64,000 bases of DNA from MGIIa-L3 sp11892u (GTDB lineage: Archaea > Thermoplasmatota > Poseidoniia > Poseidoniales > Poseidoniaceae): assembly GCA_965659685.1 (NCBI GenBank), contig CBFHXB010000013.1, forward strand, positions 1-64,000, written 5' to 3'. The translations under genes and the position numbers were made by a program. Each line of letters opens with the position of its first letter. Position 1 is the stretch's first letter. Below the pieces are notes generated by a model that was not told the DNA's origin, searched no databases, and saw only the letters and a list, made by a program, of their open reading frames with translations. Below, piece by piece: positions 33,424-41,843 of the stretch.

Positions 33424-33897
33424 GTGGACCTCTCCGGTGAAGTGGGCAGCGGCCTCGGTCGTGCGCAGGTGTTCATGGCCCAGCCGCACTATCAGGACCA
33501 ATTCAGGGCCTTGCTGGGTGCAACGGCATGGCCAGGAACCCTCAACGTCACGGTCGAAGGCAACGACCTTGTGGAATACATCGCCTTGAGGCAAGCGGCT
33601 GGACTCGACACCCTTGACGTCGACGATGCGGTACGTGAAGCCGCCAAGGGCGTCGACACCTCGAAGTTCCCCCTTCACCGCATCCGCGGTTTCCTTCGGG
33701 ACGGGGTGTCCTTCGGCGGTGCGAGCGCCTTCCTTGCCACGATGTCCTCAGATGGTGAATCCGTGGCGTGTGCGGTGTTGATCCCCGACTTGACGCGCCA
33801 CATCGACGTCGTCGAATTGATCTCCACCGAATTCCTTCGTGAGCGCCTTGGGTTGGAGGACGGAGACCGCGTGACGCTGACCTTGTCCTCGTCATGA
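33424..33897 (+). CDS. ribK: Archaeal CTP-dependent riboflavin kinase (DUF120)
   Basis: 157 residues from a GTG (MDLSGEV...). GEVGSGLGRAQVFM, HYQDQFRALLGATAWPGTLNVTV and the terminal LISTEFLRERLGLEDGDRVTLTL match archaeal RibK (GLGEGxYF, GFxPYPGTLN, LxDGDxV). It phosphorylates riboflavin to FMN using CTP. An in-frame TTG at 33355 would extend the protein by 23 residues, but the GTG leaves 102 bp for two divergent promoters against kbl. The stop overlaps convergent truA by 6 bp. Confidence 0.88.
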   Translation: MDLSGEVGSGLGRAQVFMAQPHYQDQFRALLGATAWPGTLNVTVEGNDLVEYIALRQAAGLDTLDVDDAVREAAKGVDTSKFPLHRIRGFLRDGVSFGGASAFLATMSSDGESVACAVLIPDLTRHIDVVELISTEFLRERLGLEDGDRVTLTLSSS

Positions 33898-34797
33898 CCA
33901 GTGCAACCGGCCGAGCGCCGACCATTCGTGGTGGAGCAGGGCCTCGATTTCCGAGGAGGCGGCCGCGCTCCATCGCCGACGCATCGTCCGTTCTGCACCT
34001 TCAGCGCGCGTCGGCGGCGCCTGCCAGGTCATGGTTCGCTCTGGCGAGGGCGTGACGGGAAGATCCTCCCATACCACGTCCCAAAGGACGAGCCATTCTG
34101 CAGGTGCCACACCAAAGTCAACGGCCACCTCTGGCCGATGAAGGGCTTCGTGGACCTCGTCGTACGTCAGCCGGCCAAGTTCGAGGCTGTGCACCGCCAT
34201 GGCGATGCGTCGGACCTGATTCCAAAGGAAGGAATGCCCGACGATTTCGAAGCCCACCGTTCGACCTCCAACCGTCCAAGGCGTCGCCGAGAGGACGGTC
34301 CGCATCGGGTTCTTGCCTTCCTCCATTCGAGCAAAATTCCGAACGTCGTGGGTGCCGACAAAGAGGTCCAAGTGGCGCTGGAAGCGTTCCGGGTCCTCCG
34401 CCCACCATCCTTCCATCCCTTCCAGTCTGTACCGGTAGACGCGGTGGTCGGCCAACCTCGGATTCCAACCCGGAGAAACCTCGGTGGCATCGAGCACCGC
34501 CAGATGGTCGGGGAGACGATCGGCCATGGCCCGAACCAACTTCCGGTCACCGATTTTCTCGTAGAGGCTGCGCTCGAGGGTCAACAGGCCGCCGTTTCGT
34601 CGGACGTTGACCCCGGCATCCGTTCGGCTTCCGAGGATCATCGTGTGCGCGTCGTCCTTCCACCATCCCAAGGACCGCAGCACCCGCTGGAGTTCACCTT
34701 GAACGGTGATCACGTCAGGCTGGATTTGACTGCCATGAAAGGCGTCGCCAAGGTAGCCGACGCGGAGGGCAAGATGGACGAGTTCGCCCATCGTCAA
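33892..34797 (-). CDS. truA: tRNA pseudouridine synthase TruA family
   Basis: 301 residues. LALRVGYLGDAFHGSQIQPDVITVQGEL is the N-terminal strand and loop; GSRTDAGVN carries catalytic Asp60; later RVYRYRLE, NFARMEEG, and FLWNQVRRIAMAV match the family. It makes pseudouridine in the tRNA anticodon stem-loop (38-40 in bacteria and most archaea). A ~40-residue C-terminal extension rich in Arg and Ala is beyond the core. Six bp after the TPR gene, so cotranscribed with it. Confidence 0.9.
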   Translation of the reverse strand: MTMGELVHLALRVGYLGDAFHGSQIQPDVITVQGELQRVLRSLGWWKDDAHTMILGSRTDAGVNVRRNGGLLTLERSLYEKIGDRKLVRAMADRLPDHLAVLDATEVSPGWNPRLADHRVYRYRLEGMEGWWAEDPERFQRHLDLFVGTHDVRNFARMEEGKNPMRTVLSATPWTVGGRTVGFEIVGHSFLWNQVRRIAMAVHSLELGRLTYDEVHEALHRPEVAVDFGVAPAEWLVLWDVVWEDLPVTPSPERTMTWQAPPTRAEGAERTMRRRWSAAASSEIEALLHHEWSALGRLHWS

Positions 34798-34803
34798 ACA
34801 CCC

Positions 34804-35319
34804 TCAGGCGTCTTCGAGGAAGGCCTTGACGTCCTCAGCAGAGAAGCCCAGGCCGCCAATGGACCAGAGCAGGGCCTGCTTGAGCCAAGGCTGGCTGATG
34901 TCGGAGGTTCGCTCTGGGTCAACCACTTCGATGCGGTCGACCAAGTTGCGGGCTGCATTGTACAGGCGGTCGTCGTAAGGGATGTCGGCCATTTCGAGCC
35001 GCGTGGCGTAGCGCTGGAATTCTTTGACCGCCTGAGGAATGCGGTTGCATTCAAGCGCAAAGTCGGCGAAATCGGCGATGTATTCGTCGTTCTCTTCGTC
35101 GATCTGCATGGCTTTCTTGTAGGCCATCATGATCTTCCCACCGGGAATGACGTCTTCCTGAGCGTCCATGTTCAGCATGTTTGCGAACTCGGCGTAGGTG
35201 TGGTGAAGCGCTGCTTCATTGCGGTGTTCGCCGCGCAGGGCGTCGAGCAGATCCACGGCGCCCTGAAGGTCACCTTCTGCAAACTTGTCTAGGGCGGGTC
35301 GAAGCAGTTCATCGGACAT
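34804..35319 (-). CDS. TPR-like helical repeat protein
   Basis: 171 residues from MSDELLRPALDKFAEGDLQGAVDLLDALRGE, an amphipathic helix pair, continuing AALHHTYAEFANML, MMAYKKAMQIDEENDEYIADFADFALE and IPQAVKEFQRYATRLE in TPR rhythm. Probably a protein-interaction scaffold. The frame can extend to 35466 but that region is Arg/Pro-rich and unconserved. Followed after 6 bp by truA; preceded after 50 bp by the PH-domain membrane protein gene. Confidence 0.65.
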   Translation of the reverse strand: MSDELLRPALDKFAEGDLQGAVDLLDALRGEHRNEAALHHTYAEFANMLNMDAQEDVIPGGKIMMAYKKAMQIDEENDEYIADFADFALECNRIPQAVKEFQRYATRLEMADIPYDDRLYNAARNLVDRIEVVDPERTSDISQPWLKQALLWSIGGLGFSAEDVKAFLEDA

Positions 35320-35369
35320 GGAGGGGCCTCCACCCCACGGGGGGCGGGGCCTGCTCTTCAAGCCCTCGC

Positions 35370-36428
35370 TCAGTTCTCGCTCAGGGCTGCCTTGAGTTCT
35401 GAGAGTTGGCTGGACTGGCTGTGGCGCATGTGGAGCTCGTTCAGCAACTCCTCGGTGTCCTGCCATCCACGCACGTTGAAGAAGCAGATTTTGGGGTCCG
35501 GGCTGGCGCTCGTGACCGTGCGCTGGTACGTGAGCAGCCCGAGCAGACGTCGAGCGACGCTCTTCCCGGCCTTCTCTGCGTTGGTGTCGTCTTCGTTCGT
35601 TTGAACGGCCTCTGGCACGGCAGCCGCGGCGGCCACACCGCGGGTTTCCTGCGTCAGGCCGATGCCTGAATCGGTGAGCAGGGAAATGGTGGCAAAGCCA
35701 AGAACGGTGCCCAGCATCGAGCGCTCAACACCCACCTCGGAGATCTTCTCAAACAGGATACGGCGGTGACCGCGGACCAGCAAGAAGCGGTGGTCAAAGA
35801 TGACCGCATCGCTGGTCACGGCGTAGTGGAAGGAGCGCTGGTAGTACGCCGTCAAGAGGACCAACATCCCAGAAAAGAACGCACCAGCGATCAGGTGATT
35901 GTAGTCTGGAAGCAAGCCTCCGCCGCTGCCAATGCTGGGGTAGGAGTCGCCAAGAAGGGCGGTCAACCAGTTGTCGAGGACCACCAACAACGGTGCGATG
36001 CTGGCGAGCAACAGCCACACGGTCAACCAGCGGTTGGAGGTGGTGAGGTTCAGCATTCGGTTGAACCATGTCAGGCCCAACATGAGGGCCATGAAGGTCA
36101 CGTCGTTGGCCAAGACGTTGAACAGGAGTTGGGAGACACCGCTTGAGTCGTCCGACGTCAGCATGCTCGCCAGGTTGTCGCTGAAGAAGAGCCAATGAAG
36201 CGCCATCAAGACCATGGCGAGGACGTAGTATCCGGCGAAGGCCATGAAGGAAGGACGCGTATGGCGAAGGATTTCCTCGCCTGGGATGGTCCGGAATTTC
36301 TTCTGCAGGCTGGCGTCGGAGGTCTTCTCCTCTGCGGCCGGTGCGGGCGCTTCAGCAGGTGCTGGGGGCGCGTCGGTCGTTTCCTCGGTCATGGTGACAC
36401 CCAAGCCGTCTTCTGTCGAGAACGACAT
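35370..36428 (-). CDS. Membrane protein with bacterial PH (bPH2-like) domain
   Basis: About 352 residues. A Pro/Ala-rich N-terminus (APPAPAEAPAPAAEEK) is followed by five hydrophobic segments. Then comes a PH-like fold: YAVTSDAVIFDHRFLLVRGHRRILFEKISEVGVERSMLG and GFATISLLTDSG, the pattern of YdbS-type bPH2 domains. RTIPGEEILRHTRPS before the first helix repeats the GEEIL phrase common in such proteins. A minus-strand CTTATG at 36455-36460 lies about 30 nt upstream. ATG 36392 is an alternative start. Function unknown. Confidence 0.65.
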   Translation of the reverse strand: MSFSTEDGLGVTMTEETTDAPPAPAEAPAPAAEEKTSDASLQKKFRTIPGEEILRHTRPSFMAFAGYYVLAMVLMALHWLFFSDNLASMLTSDDSSGVSQLLFNVLANDVTFMALMLGLTWFNRMLNLTTSNRWLTVWLLLASIAPLLVVLDNWLTALLGDSYPSIGSGGGLLPDYNHLIAGAFFSGMLVLLTAYYQRSFHYAVTSDAVIFDHRFLLVRGHRRILFEKISEVGVERSMLGTVLGFATISLLTDSGIGLTQETRGVAAAAAVPEAVQTNEDDTNAEKAGKSVARRLLGLLTYQRTVTSASPDPKICFFNVRGWQDTEELLNELHMRHSQSSQLSELKAALSEN

Positions 36429-36487
36429 GAACGTTTCCACGATACGAGACCGAACATAAGGGGCTGGTGGGCGTGCTGCCCTCCCCG

Positions 36488-37642
36488 TCAATGCAACAAG
36501 CCCCATGCGTGCTCTGCGTTGCCGCGGATCCACGCAAAGTCGGACTCCGTGCGGACACTCTGCTCGTCCTCAAGCCTGAGGCGGCGGACCTGCAACGGAT
36601 ACTCGTTGTAGGTCAAGTGGCTGCGAAGCCCTGCCCGGGTCGGCTGATCAAAGGTCCAATGGGCCCGGGCGAGCGCGGCCACTTCGAGGTCGATCGACAC
36701 CCGTCCATTCCACATGCGAATCGAAAAGACAGGCAGGCCGTTCTCGTTCCGCTTCCCGACCACCACCCTGCCAAAGCGCTCGGTGTGACCGCGTGTCTCG
36801 TCGTGCAACAGCCCGCCTTCGCTCAAGGCGACGTGCCCAAGGTCACGCGATTTCCAAGGGCGATCGTCGACGGCGCTCAACGTCGGTGAGGCGTGCGGCA
36901 GGAACCAATCGAGGTAGGAGCCGTCGGAGAAATGCAAGACGCCCCAATACCACGGCACCGACGGCGCCTGAACCTTGACCTTCTGGAAATACGCCGTACC
37001 CTGGACCGCTGCGCCATCGATGGTCCCTTCCGCGGTCGTGCCGTGCAGACGGAGGATGTCGTAGCCGAGGCCCGCGGCATAGGTGGCGGTGGCTTGCCGG
37101 GCGGTGGAAAGCCGCTCCGAGGCGGGGCGGAGCCGGAGGTCGAGGGAGGTGAACGGAGCGCCGTCGGGCATGGGGTCGAGGGTCAGCCAAAACTCAGCCC
37201 CGTCGCCGTCCATCCCCATGCTGTAGTCCTCGTCCAACAAAGGCACCACGGCCCCCACTCCACGATCAGGGGTCGCAACGCCGGGCCATGAGGGATGGGC
37301 GCCGGGCAAGACCACCATGCTGCACCGCTTGGCCAGCACCGCATCGTGCATGGCCTCGCCGTCGAACCACCATGCGCACACCATCCCGTCGAGGGACATG
37401 CCACCGTGTTCGTCCACACCAGGACGACCCTGTGGACGCCATGTGGCACCGTTGACCTCGACCCTCGGCGCGTCTTTGGTCGACCAGAGCGTCATCAGTT
37501 GCTTCCCGGTGGGACGTCCTTGCTCGTCTTCGAGCATCACCAGCCACCACCACCAATCCCAGGTCAGGCCTCGGATGGGTGGGCGCTGATCAAGGCGCCA
37601 AAGCCCGCTCAGGTCACCGAGAAAATGTGCGGGAGGCGTCAC
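36488..37642 (-). CDS. AttH/CrtC-like lipocalin-fold protein at the end of an ABC operon
   Basis: 384 residues from GTG 37642, which overlaps the permease stop as GTGA. WDWWWWLVMLEDEQGRPTGKQLMTLWSTK, GTAYFQKVKVQAPSVPWYWGVLHFSDGSYLDWFLPH and the paired beta-sandwich halves resemble AttH/hydroxyneurosporene-synthase-like proteins. In attEFGH-type bacterial loci such a protein follows ABC permeases, and here it follows two ATPase-permease pairs. It may bind or modify a hydrophobic cargo. Assignment is tentative; no catalytic residues were identified. Confidence 0.5.
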   Translation of the reverse strand: MTPPAHFLGDLSGLWRLDQRPPIRGLTWDWWWWLVMLEDEQGRPTGKQLMTLWSTKDAPRVEVNGATWRPQGRPGVDEHGGMSLDGMVCAWWFDGEAMHDAVLAKRCSMVVLPGAHPSWPGVATPDRGVGAVVPLLDEDYSMGMDGDGAEFWLTLDPMPDGAPFTSLDLRLRPASERLSTARQATATYAAGLGYDILRLHGTTAEGTIDGAAVQGTAYFQKVKVQAPSVPWYWGVLHFSDGSYLDWFLPHASPTLSAVDDRPWKSRDLGHVALSEGGLLHDETRGHTERFGRVVVGKRNENGLPVFSIRMWNGRVSIDLEVAALARAHWTFDQPTRAGLRSHLTYNEYPLQVRRLRLEDEQSVRTESDFAWIRGNAEHAWGLLH

Positions 37643-38817
37643 GCGATCTCCTTCCCCTTGAACAGCGATTGGCCGATGATCCAAATCACGCCCGCTTGGA
37701 AGAGCAGGACCAGAATCGCCACGGCGATGTTCCCCGTCGCTGAGATCTCGAAAGGAGCTTGAGAGGTCAAGAAGCCCAAGGATTCACCCGGCGCCACCAC
37801 CGTGTGCGACCACACGGCGTAGTCCGTGGTGTAGGCGATGAACGCCTCCTGATCCGACCACGACAGGGCGGTGGCGGCGTCGATGATGGCCAAACACCAA
37901 CCGATGACGGAAACGCGCAGCAATGGCGAGGACGGCAGCCCCATCGACAGGAAGGCCATCCCGAACTCCCACGCCGCGAATGGAATGGCGAGGACGATGC
38001 CGTACTTCCACATCACGCCGAGGGTCATGAAGAGCATCCCGTAGACCAACAACGCCAACCAGGTGGCGAGCAAGATGGCCAACCAGATGCCGAGGTCCTC
38101 GAAACGGAACACCCCTTCCCCGGGAGCAGCGAATCCGGTGACCAACGCGGAGAGCACGACAACAGCAGCGCTGGCGGGCCACACGAGCGTCAGGTACCCC
38201 AACATCCGGTAGAGCAGCACCTCACCACGAGCGATGGGTTTCGCGAGAAGGAAGTGCATGGTTTCCGAGGTCATTTCGCCACGAATGAGGCCGGTGGCCA
38301 AGAACAAGGGAAGGAAAATCCCGAGGAGGAACACGATGCCCAATTTGCCGTAGCCCAACAGGAAAGCACGGTGCGTGGCCTCCTCCACGAAGTATTCCTC
38401 GTTCGGGTCTTCGTCCACGTCGTTGTCCCATAAAATCGCGGAACCGCCAAACCAATTCTGACGCAAGATGGCGTCGCAGACCACCCCGTTGTTGTTCGTG
38501 TCTTTGGCGCCGTCTGGACGGTCCGCCTCACGGCAATCGCCGTCGTCGTCGTAACCAAACGTGGTGGACGTTGCGTCCACCGAGGAGGGGAAATCTGGCC
38601 CGTCCTCGTCGAACAGGCCATCGCCGTCGTTGTCGACCGATTCCACGGTGTCGTTCATCGCGTCAATGTAGAACAGCAGCACGGTGCCGAGGGCCACCAC
38701 GCACGAGGCGAGGACGACCCAAGTGGACAACCGCGTGCGGTATTGACGCAAAGTGAATTCCGCCACGGCGGTGGCCTTTCGGTCAAGGCCGCTCCACGCT
38801 TTGGTCGAGGAGGCCAT
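37639..38817 (-). CDS. ABC-2 type permease with Asp-rich extracellular loop
   Basis: 392 residues with six to seven membrane helices. Between helix 1 (WVVLASCVVALGTVLLFYI) and helix 2 lies a ~120-residue exposed loop. It holds Ca-binding-like repeats: DNDGDGLFDEDG, YDDDGD, DTNNNGVVCD and DNDVDEDPNEE, as in thrombospondin type 3 repeats. The rest (GLIRGEMTSETMHFLLAKPIARGEVLLYRMLGY) is the ABC-2/NosY-type pattern. TGATG junction with the upstream ATPase gene. Probably exports a lipid, drug or polymer; the loop suggests Ca-dependent gating or surface contact. Confidence 0.8.
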   Translation of the reverse strand: MASSTKAWSGLDRKATAVAEFTLRQYRTRLSTWVVLASCVVALGTVLLFYIDAMNDTVESVDNDGDGLFDEDGPDFPSSVDATSTTFGYDDDGDCREADRPDGAKDTNNNGVVCDAILRQNWFGGSAILWDNDVDEDPNEEYFVEEATHRAFLLGYGKLGIVFLLGIFLPLFLATGLIRGEMTSETMHFLLAKPIARGEVLLYRMLGYLTLVWPASAAVVVLSALVTGFAAPGEGVFRFEDLGIWLAILLATWLALLVYGMLFMTLGVMWKYGIVLAIPFAAWEFGMAFLSMGLPSSPLLRVSVIGWCLAIIDAATALSWSDQEAFIAYTTDYAVWSHTVVAPGESLGFLTSQAPFEISATGNIAVAILVLLFQAGVIWIIGQSLFKGKEIA

Positions 38818-39809
38818 CAGCGTCCACCTCCGCCGACAAGGTGGCCGATGACCGATTCGAGGTCGTCGTCCGGGTTTTCAATCCGGGTCACCTTGAACCC
38901 GCCTTCGATGAGCAGGCTCGGCAAGTGCTGGTGAACGGCGCCCAAGTCGTGGGTGAGGATGTCCACAACGCCCTCGGAGGGAATCATCACGCCGTGGACG
39001 TGCTCCATGTCGATGACGGCCTTGGCGAGTCGCTTGCCTTCTGAGCATTGGATGAGGATGCGATGCGGGATGCGATCGAGTTGTTCACGGATGCCGTGGA
39101 CGTTACCGAGGGCGAGCACTTGGCCGCGGTGAAGCAGGACGATTTGTTCGGTGATCCGCTCGATCTCGCCAAGGATGTGGCTGCTGACCAACACCGTTCG
39201 GCCCATTCGACCAAGTTCACGAACGACGTTCATGATGGTGGTTCTGGCCAGCGGGTCGCATCCGGTGAGCGGCTCGTCGAGCACGATCAGGTCCGGGTCG
39301 TTGACCAAGGCATGGGCGATTTTGACGCGTTGACGCATGCCCTTGGAATACCGACCAATCGGGGTGTGCATGACCTCCTTCAGGTTCACGAAATCGAGGA
39401 CGCGCTCCGCCTCGACCTTGGCTTCGTCGCGCGTGAATCCGTGCAACCGCGCGAAGGTGGTCACGAAATCAAACGACGTCATCCAATCGTGGAGTTTCTC
39501 GGATTCGGGCACAAAGCCGACCCTGCCGTACGGCGTGGGGTCTTCCCATGGGTCGATGCCGAAGAGACGAACCTGACCCGTGGTGGGCTTGCACCGCCCC
39601 ATGAGGAGGTTGAACAGGGTCGATTTCCCGGCCCCGTTTAGGCCCAAAATGCCCGTGACGCCACCTGAAATCGCGAGGTTAATCTGGCTCAGCGCGTGGA
39701 TGCGACCGTAGGTTTTCCCGACTTGGTCGAAGACCACGGCGGGCAATTTCTCCGGGACCGGTTGGACCACGGGTTCCGCGGCCGGGCCAACTTGACCGAG
39801 ATCGGGCAT
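38817..39809 (-). CDS. ABC transporter ATP-binding protein (second of the operon)
   Basis: 330 residues from MPDLGQVGPAAEP. Walker A LGLNGAGKST, Q-loop GFVPESEKLHDWMTSFDF, signature RYSKGMRQRVKIAHAL, Walker B LIVLDEPLTGCDP and H-switch SSHI are all intact. The ~90-residue C-terminal region (VMIPSEGVVDILTHDLGAVHQHLPSLL) is typical of NosF/CcmA-like exporters. It pairs with the permease at 37639. A TGATG junction links it to the permease gene upstream. Confidence 0.9.
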   Translation of the reverse strand: MPDLGQVGPAAEPVVQPVPEKLPAVVFDQVGKTYGRIHALSQINLAISGGVTGILGLNGAGKSTLFNLLMGRCKPTTGQVRLFGIDPWEDPTPYGRVGFVPESEKLHDWMTSFDFVTTFARLHGFTRDEAKVEAERVLDFVNLKEVMHTPIGRYSKGMRQRVKIAHALVNDPDLIVLDEPLTGCDPLARTTIMNVVRELGRMGRTVLVSSHILGEIERITEQIVLLHRGQVLALGNVHGIREQLDRIPHRILIQCSEGKRLAKAVIDMEHVHGVMIPSEGVVDILTHDLGAVHQHLPSLLIEGGFKVTRIENPDDDLESVIGHLVGGGGR

Positions 39810-40825
39810 CACTCTCGGGTCACCTCCATGCTGGCCACCCGGTTGGCCAAAAGGTAGAGCGAAAGGACGTTCATGACCACGACGGACACGAGGGACCACG
39901 TCCACGGTAGCTCGTAGTTCGACTCCGTGCCGACCAAGGCTTGGCCGACGTTGGCCAACGCATCGTAGGGCGACAGCAGGTAAAGCGCGTCCTGCTCAAA
40001 GATGAGCGCCACGAGGAAGGCCACCGATTTTGAGCCGAGGATGAGGGCCAGCAAACCGATGGCCGGAAAGAAGCCGTTCGTGGAGACGCTGGACATGGCC
40101 AACCCGAGGGAGGTGTAGGTGACGACGAGCAGCATGCCGGCGGCGACGGCTCCGAGCAGCAGCGGGAAGGTGTCGACGATCCATGACCATCCACGGCCCA
40201 TGGCCAGCACCTCGACGGTGTAGTAGACCAGCAAGGTGAACACGCAGAGGATGAAGAGGATGGACGCAGCGGCGAGGTACTTCATCGCAACGTAATCGAA
40301 ACGGGTGATTGGCCGGCTGAAGTAGAGCGCCGATGTGCCGTTGAGACGGTCTTCGGAAATCATCGTCCCCACGATCAACGCGGTGACCACGGGGTAGTAC
40401 AGCACGTTGCGAGGGAAGAAGCCCAACACGTGCGCATAGAGGCTGTCCCTGCTGACCATGAAGACCTGCCCGAGGCCCTCGCCGAAGAGCGAGCCGAGCA
40501 GGACGGGGAAAATGTCGCCCACCGAACCGATCAGAACGAGCACGAGGTAGACGCGAATGAGGATTGGCCACGGCCGATGCCCGCTGCGCACCAAGCCCAG
40601 CATGTGATGCCGGTAGACCGCCCAATTCCTCGCCCAGCGCGGGTTCAGGGTGCCCGTCCAAGGGAGGTAGGTTTGGGTGAAGACCTGTCCGGTGGATCCA
40701 GATTTTGCCACGCTGGCCTGTCCATGATCTTCCGCCGTGTACGCGGCTTCGATGCGCGAGGCCCCGGTCACAGGCGAGGCCTCGTCGAAACGAACCTCAT
40801 TGTCCTCGACGGGAGTTTCGCTCAT
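39809..40825 (-). CDS. ABC-2 type permease
   Basis: 338 residues. A ~85-residue soluble N-terminus precedes six hydrophobic segments, starting PILIRVYLVLVLIGSVGDIFPVL. The phrase VGTMISEDRLNGTSALYFSRPITRFDYVAMKYL matches the ABC-2 core (isEEkxxgTxxxLlsxPisR). It probably forms the channel with the ATPase at 40822. Start overlaps that ATPase's stop as ATGA. Unlike the partner permease it lacks an Asp-rich loop. Confidence 0.83.
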   Translation of the reverse strand: MSETPVEDNEVRFDEASPVTGASRIEAAYTAEDHGQASVAKSGSTGQVFTQTYLPWTGTLNPRWARNWAVYRHHMLGLVRSGHRPWPILIRVYLVLVLIGSVGDIFPVLLGSLFGEGLGQVFMVSRDSLYAHVLGFFPRNVLYYPVVTALIVGTMISEDRLNGTSALYFSRPITRFDYVAMKYLAAASILFILCVFTLLVYYTVEVLAMGRGWSWIVDTFPLLLGAVAAGMLLVVTYTSLGLAMSSVSTNGFFPAIGLLALILGSKSVAFLVALIFEQDALYLLSPYDALANVGQALVGTESNYELPWTWSLVSVVVMNVLSLYLLANRVASMEVTRE

Positions 40826-41796
40826 CGTGGCGCACCCCCGGCCAGCAGGTCCTCGCTCGATTTCACGTCATGACCGAGCCGCTCCATGATGGCGATGAAC
40901 AGGTCCTCCAAGGAGGCCTCGTAGGTGTGCAAACGGCGCACTTGAGCACCGGTCGCGGCGGCGACTTCGAGGACTTCACGCGGCAGGTCGTCGCGGTCGT
41001 CGGCGACCCGCATCACGCGGCCTTGGCGACGCACGCGCAAGCCTCGGTCGAGCAAGCCACGCTCCATCGCTTCGGCCGCGCCCCAGACGTGCACCTCGTA
41101 TTCTCGGTCGATGGCCTTCAGATCCTCGATGCGCCCCTCGGCCACCAAACGCCCCTTGTGGAGAAGGACGATGCGTTCGCATACCTGCTCCACGTCGTCC
41201 ATCAAGTGCGAGGCCATGAGGACGCTCCGCTGACCGTTGCGCACCGTGGTGTCCAAGGTTTGGAGCATGAAATCGCGTGCTGCCGCATCAAGTCCGTTGG
41301 AGGGTTCGTCGGCGATGATCATCTCCGGGTCATGGACGATGGCGCACGCCAATTTTGTGGCTTGCCTCATGCCGGTGGAATACCCGTCGATCTGACGGTA
41401 GCGTTGCTCTCCAAGCCCCACGTACTCGAGGCATTGGTGGGCGCGCTGCATGGCAATCACGGGGTTCATGCCAAGCAATTCGCCTGCATAGCGGACTTGG
41501 TGAATCCCGTCCATCCTCGGGTCAAGGGCTTCGTATTCGGGCATGTAGCCGATCCGTTGTCGAATGCTCGGGCCTTCGGTTCGGATGTCATGACCGAGCA
41601 CGCTGCCTTCGCCGGAGGTCACCTGAATGAGGCCGAGCAAGGTCTTCAGCAAGGTGGATTTTCCTGCTCCGTTTGCCCCGAGGAGGCCGGTCGCGCCCGC
41701 CTCGATGCGCAAATCGAGCGCGTCCAGCGCGGTGTGTTCTCCGTAGGCTTTCGTCAGCGCCTTCGTGTGCACGATGGGTGCACGCGCTTCGACCAT
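40822..41796 (-). CDS. ABC transporter ATP-binding protein (first of the operon)
   Basis: 324 residues from MVEARAPIVHTKALTKAYGEHTALDAL. Walker A LGANGAGKST, Q-loop GYMPEYEALDP, signature GYSTGMRQATKLACAI, Walker B IIADEPSNGLD and H-switch ASHLMDD. MRQATKLA departs slightly from the usual MRQRVKLA. The C-terminal ~100 residues (RQGRVMRVADDRDDLPREVLEVAAATGAQVRRLHTYEASLEDLFIAIM) are standard for this exporter class. First of five overlapping genes; the frame extends upstream but MVEARAP is the natural start. Confidence 0.9.
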   Translation of the reverse strand: MVEARAPIVHTKALTKAYGEHTALDALDLRIEAGATGLLGANGAGKSTLLKTLLGLIQVTSGEGSVLGHDIRTEGPSIRQRIGYMPEYEALDPRMDGIHQVRYAGELLGMNPVIAMQRAHQCLEYVGLGEQRYRQIDGYSTGMRQATKLACAIVHDPEMIIADEPSNGLDAAARDFMLQTLDTTVRNGQRSVLMASHLMDDVEQVCERIVLLHKGRLVAEGRIEDLKAIDREYEVHVWGAAEAMERGLLDRGLRVRRQGRVMRVADDRDDLPREVLEVAAATGAQVRRLHTYEASLEDLFIAIMERLGHDVKSSEDLLAGGAPR

Positions 41797-41843
41797 GCAG
41801 CAACACGGTGAGGGAGGCCTTTCAATCCGACCCCGTATCGGGC

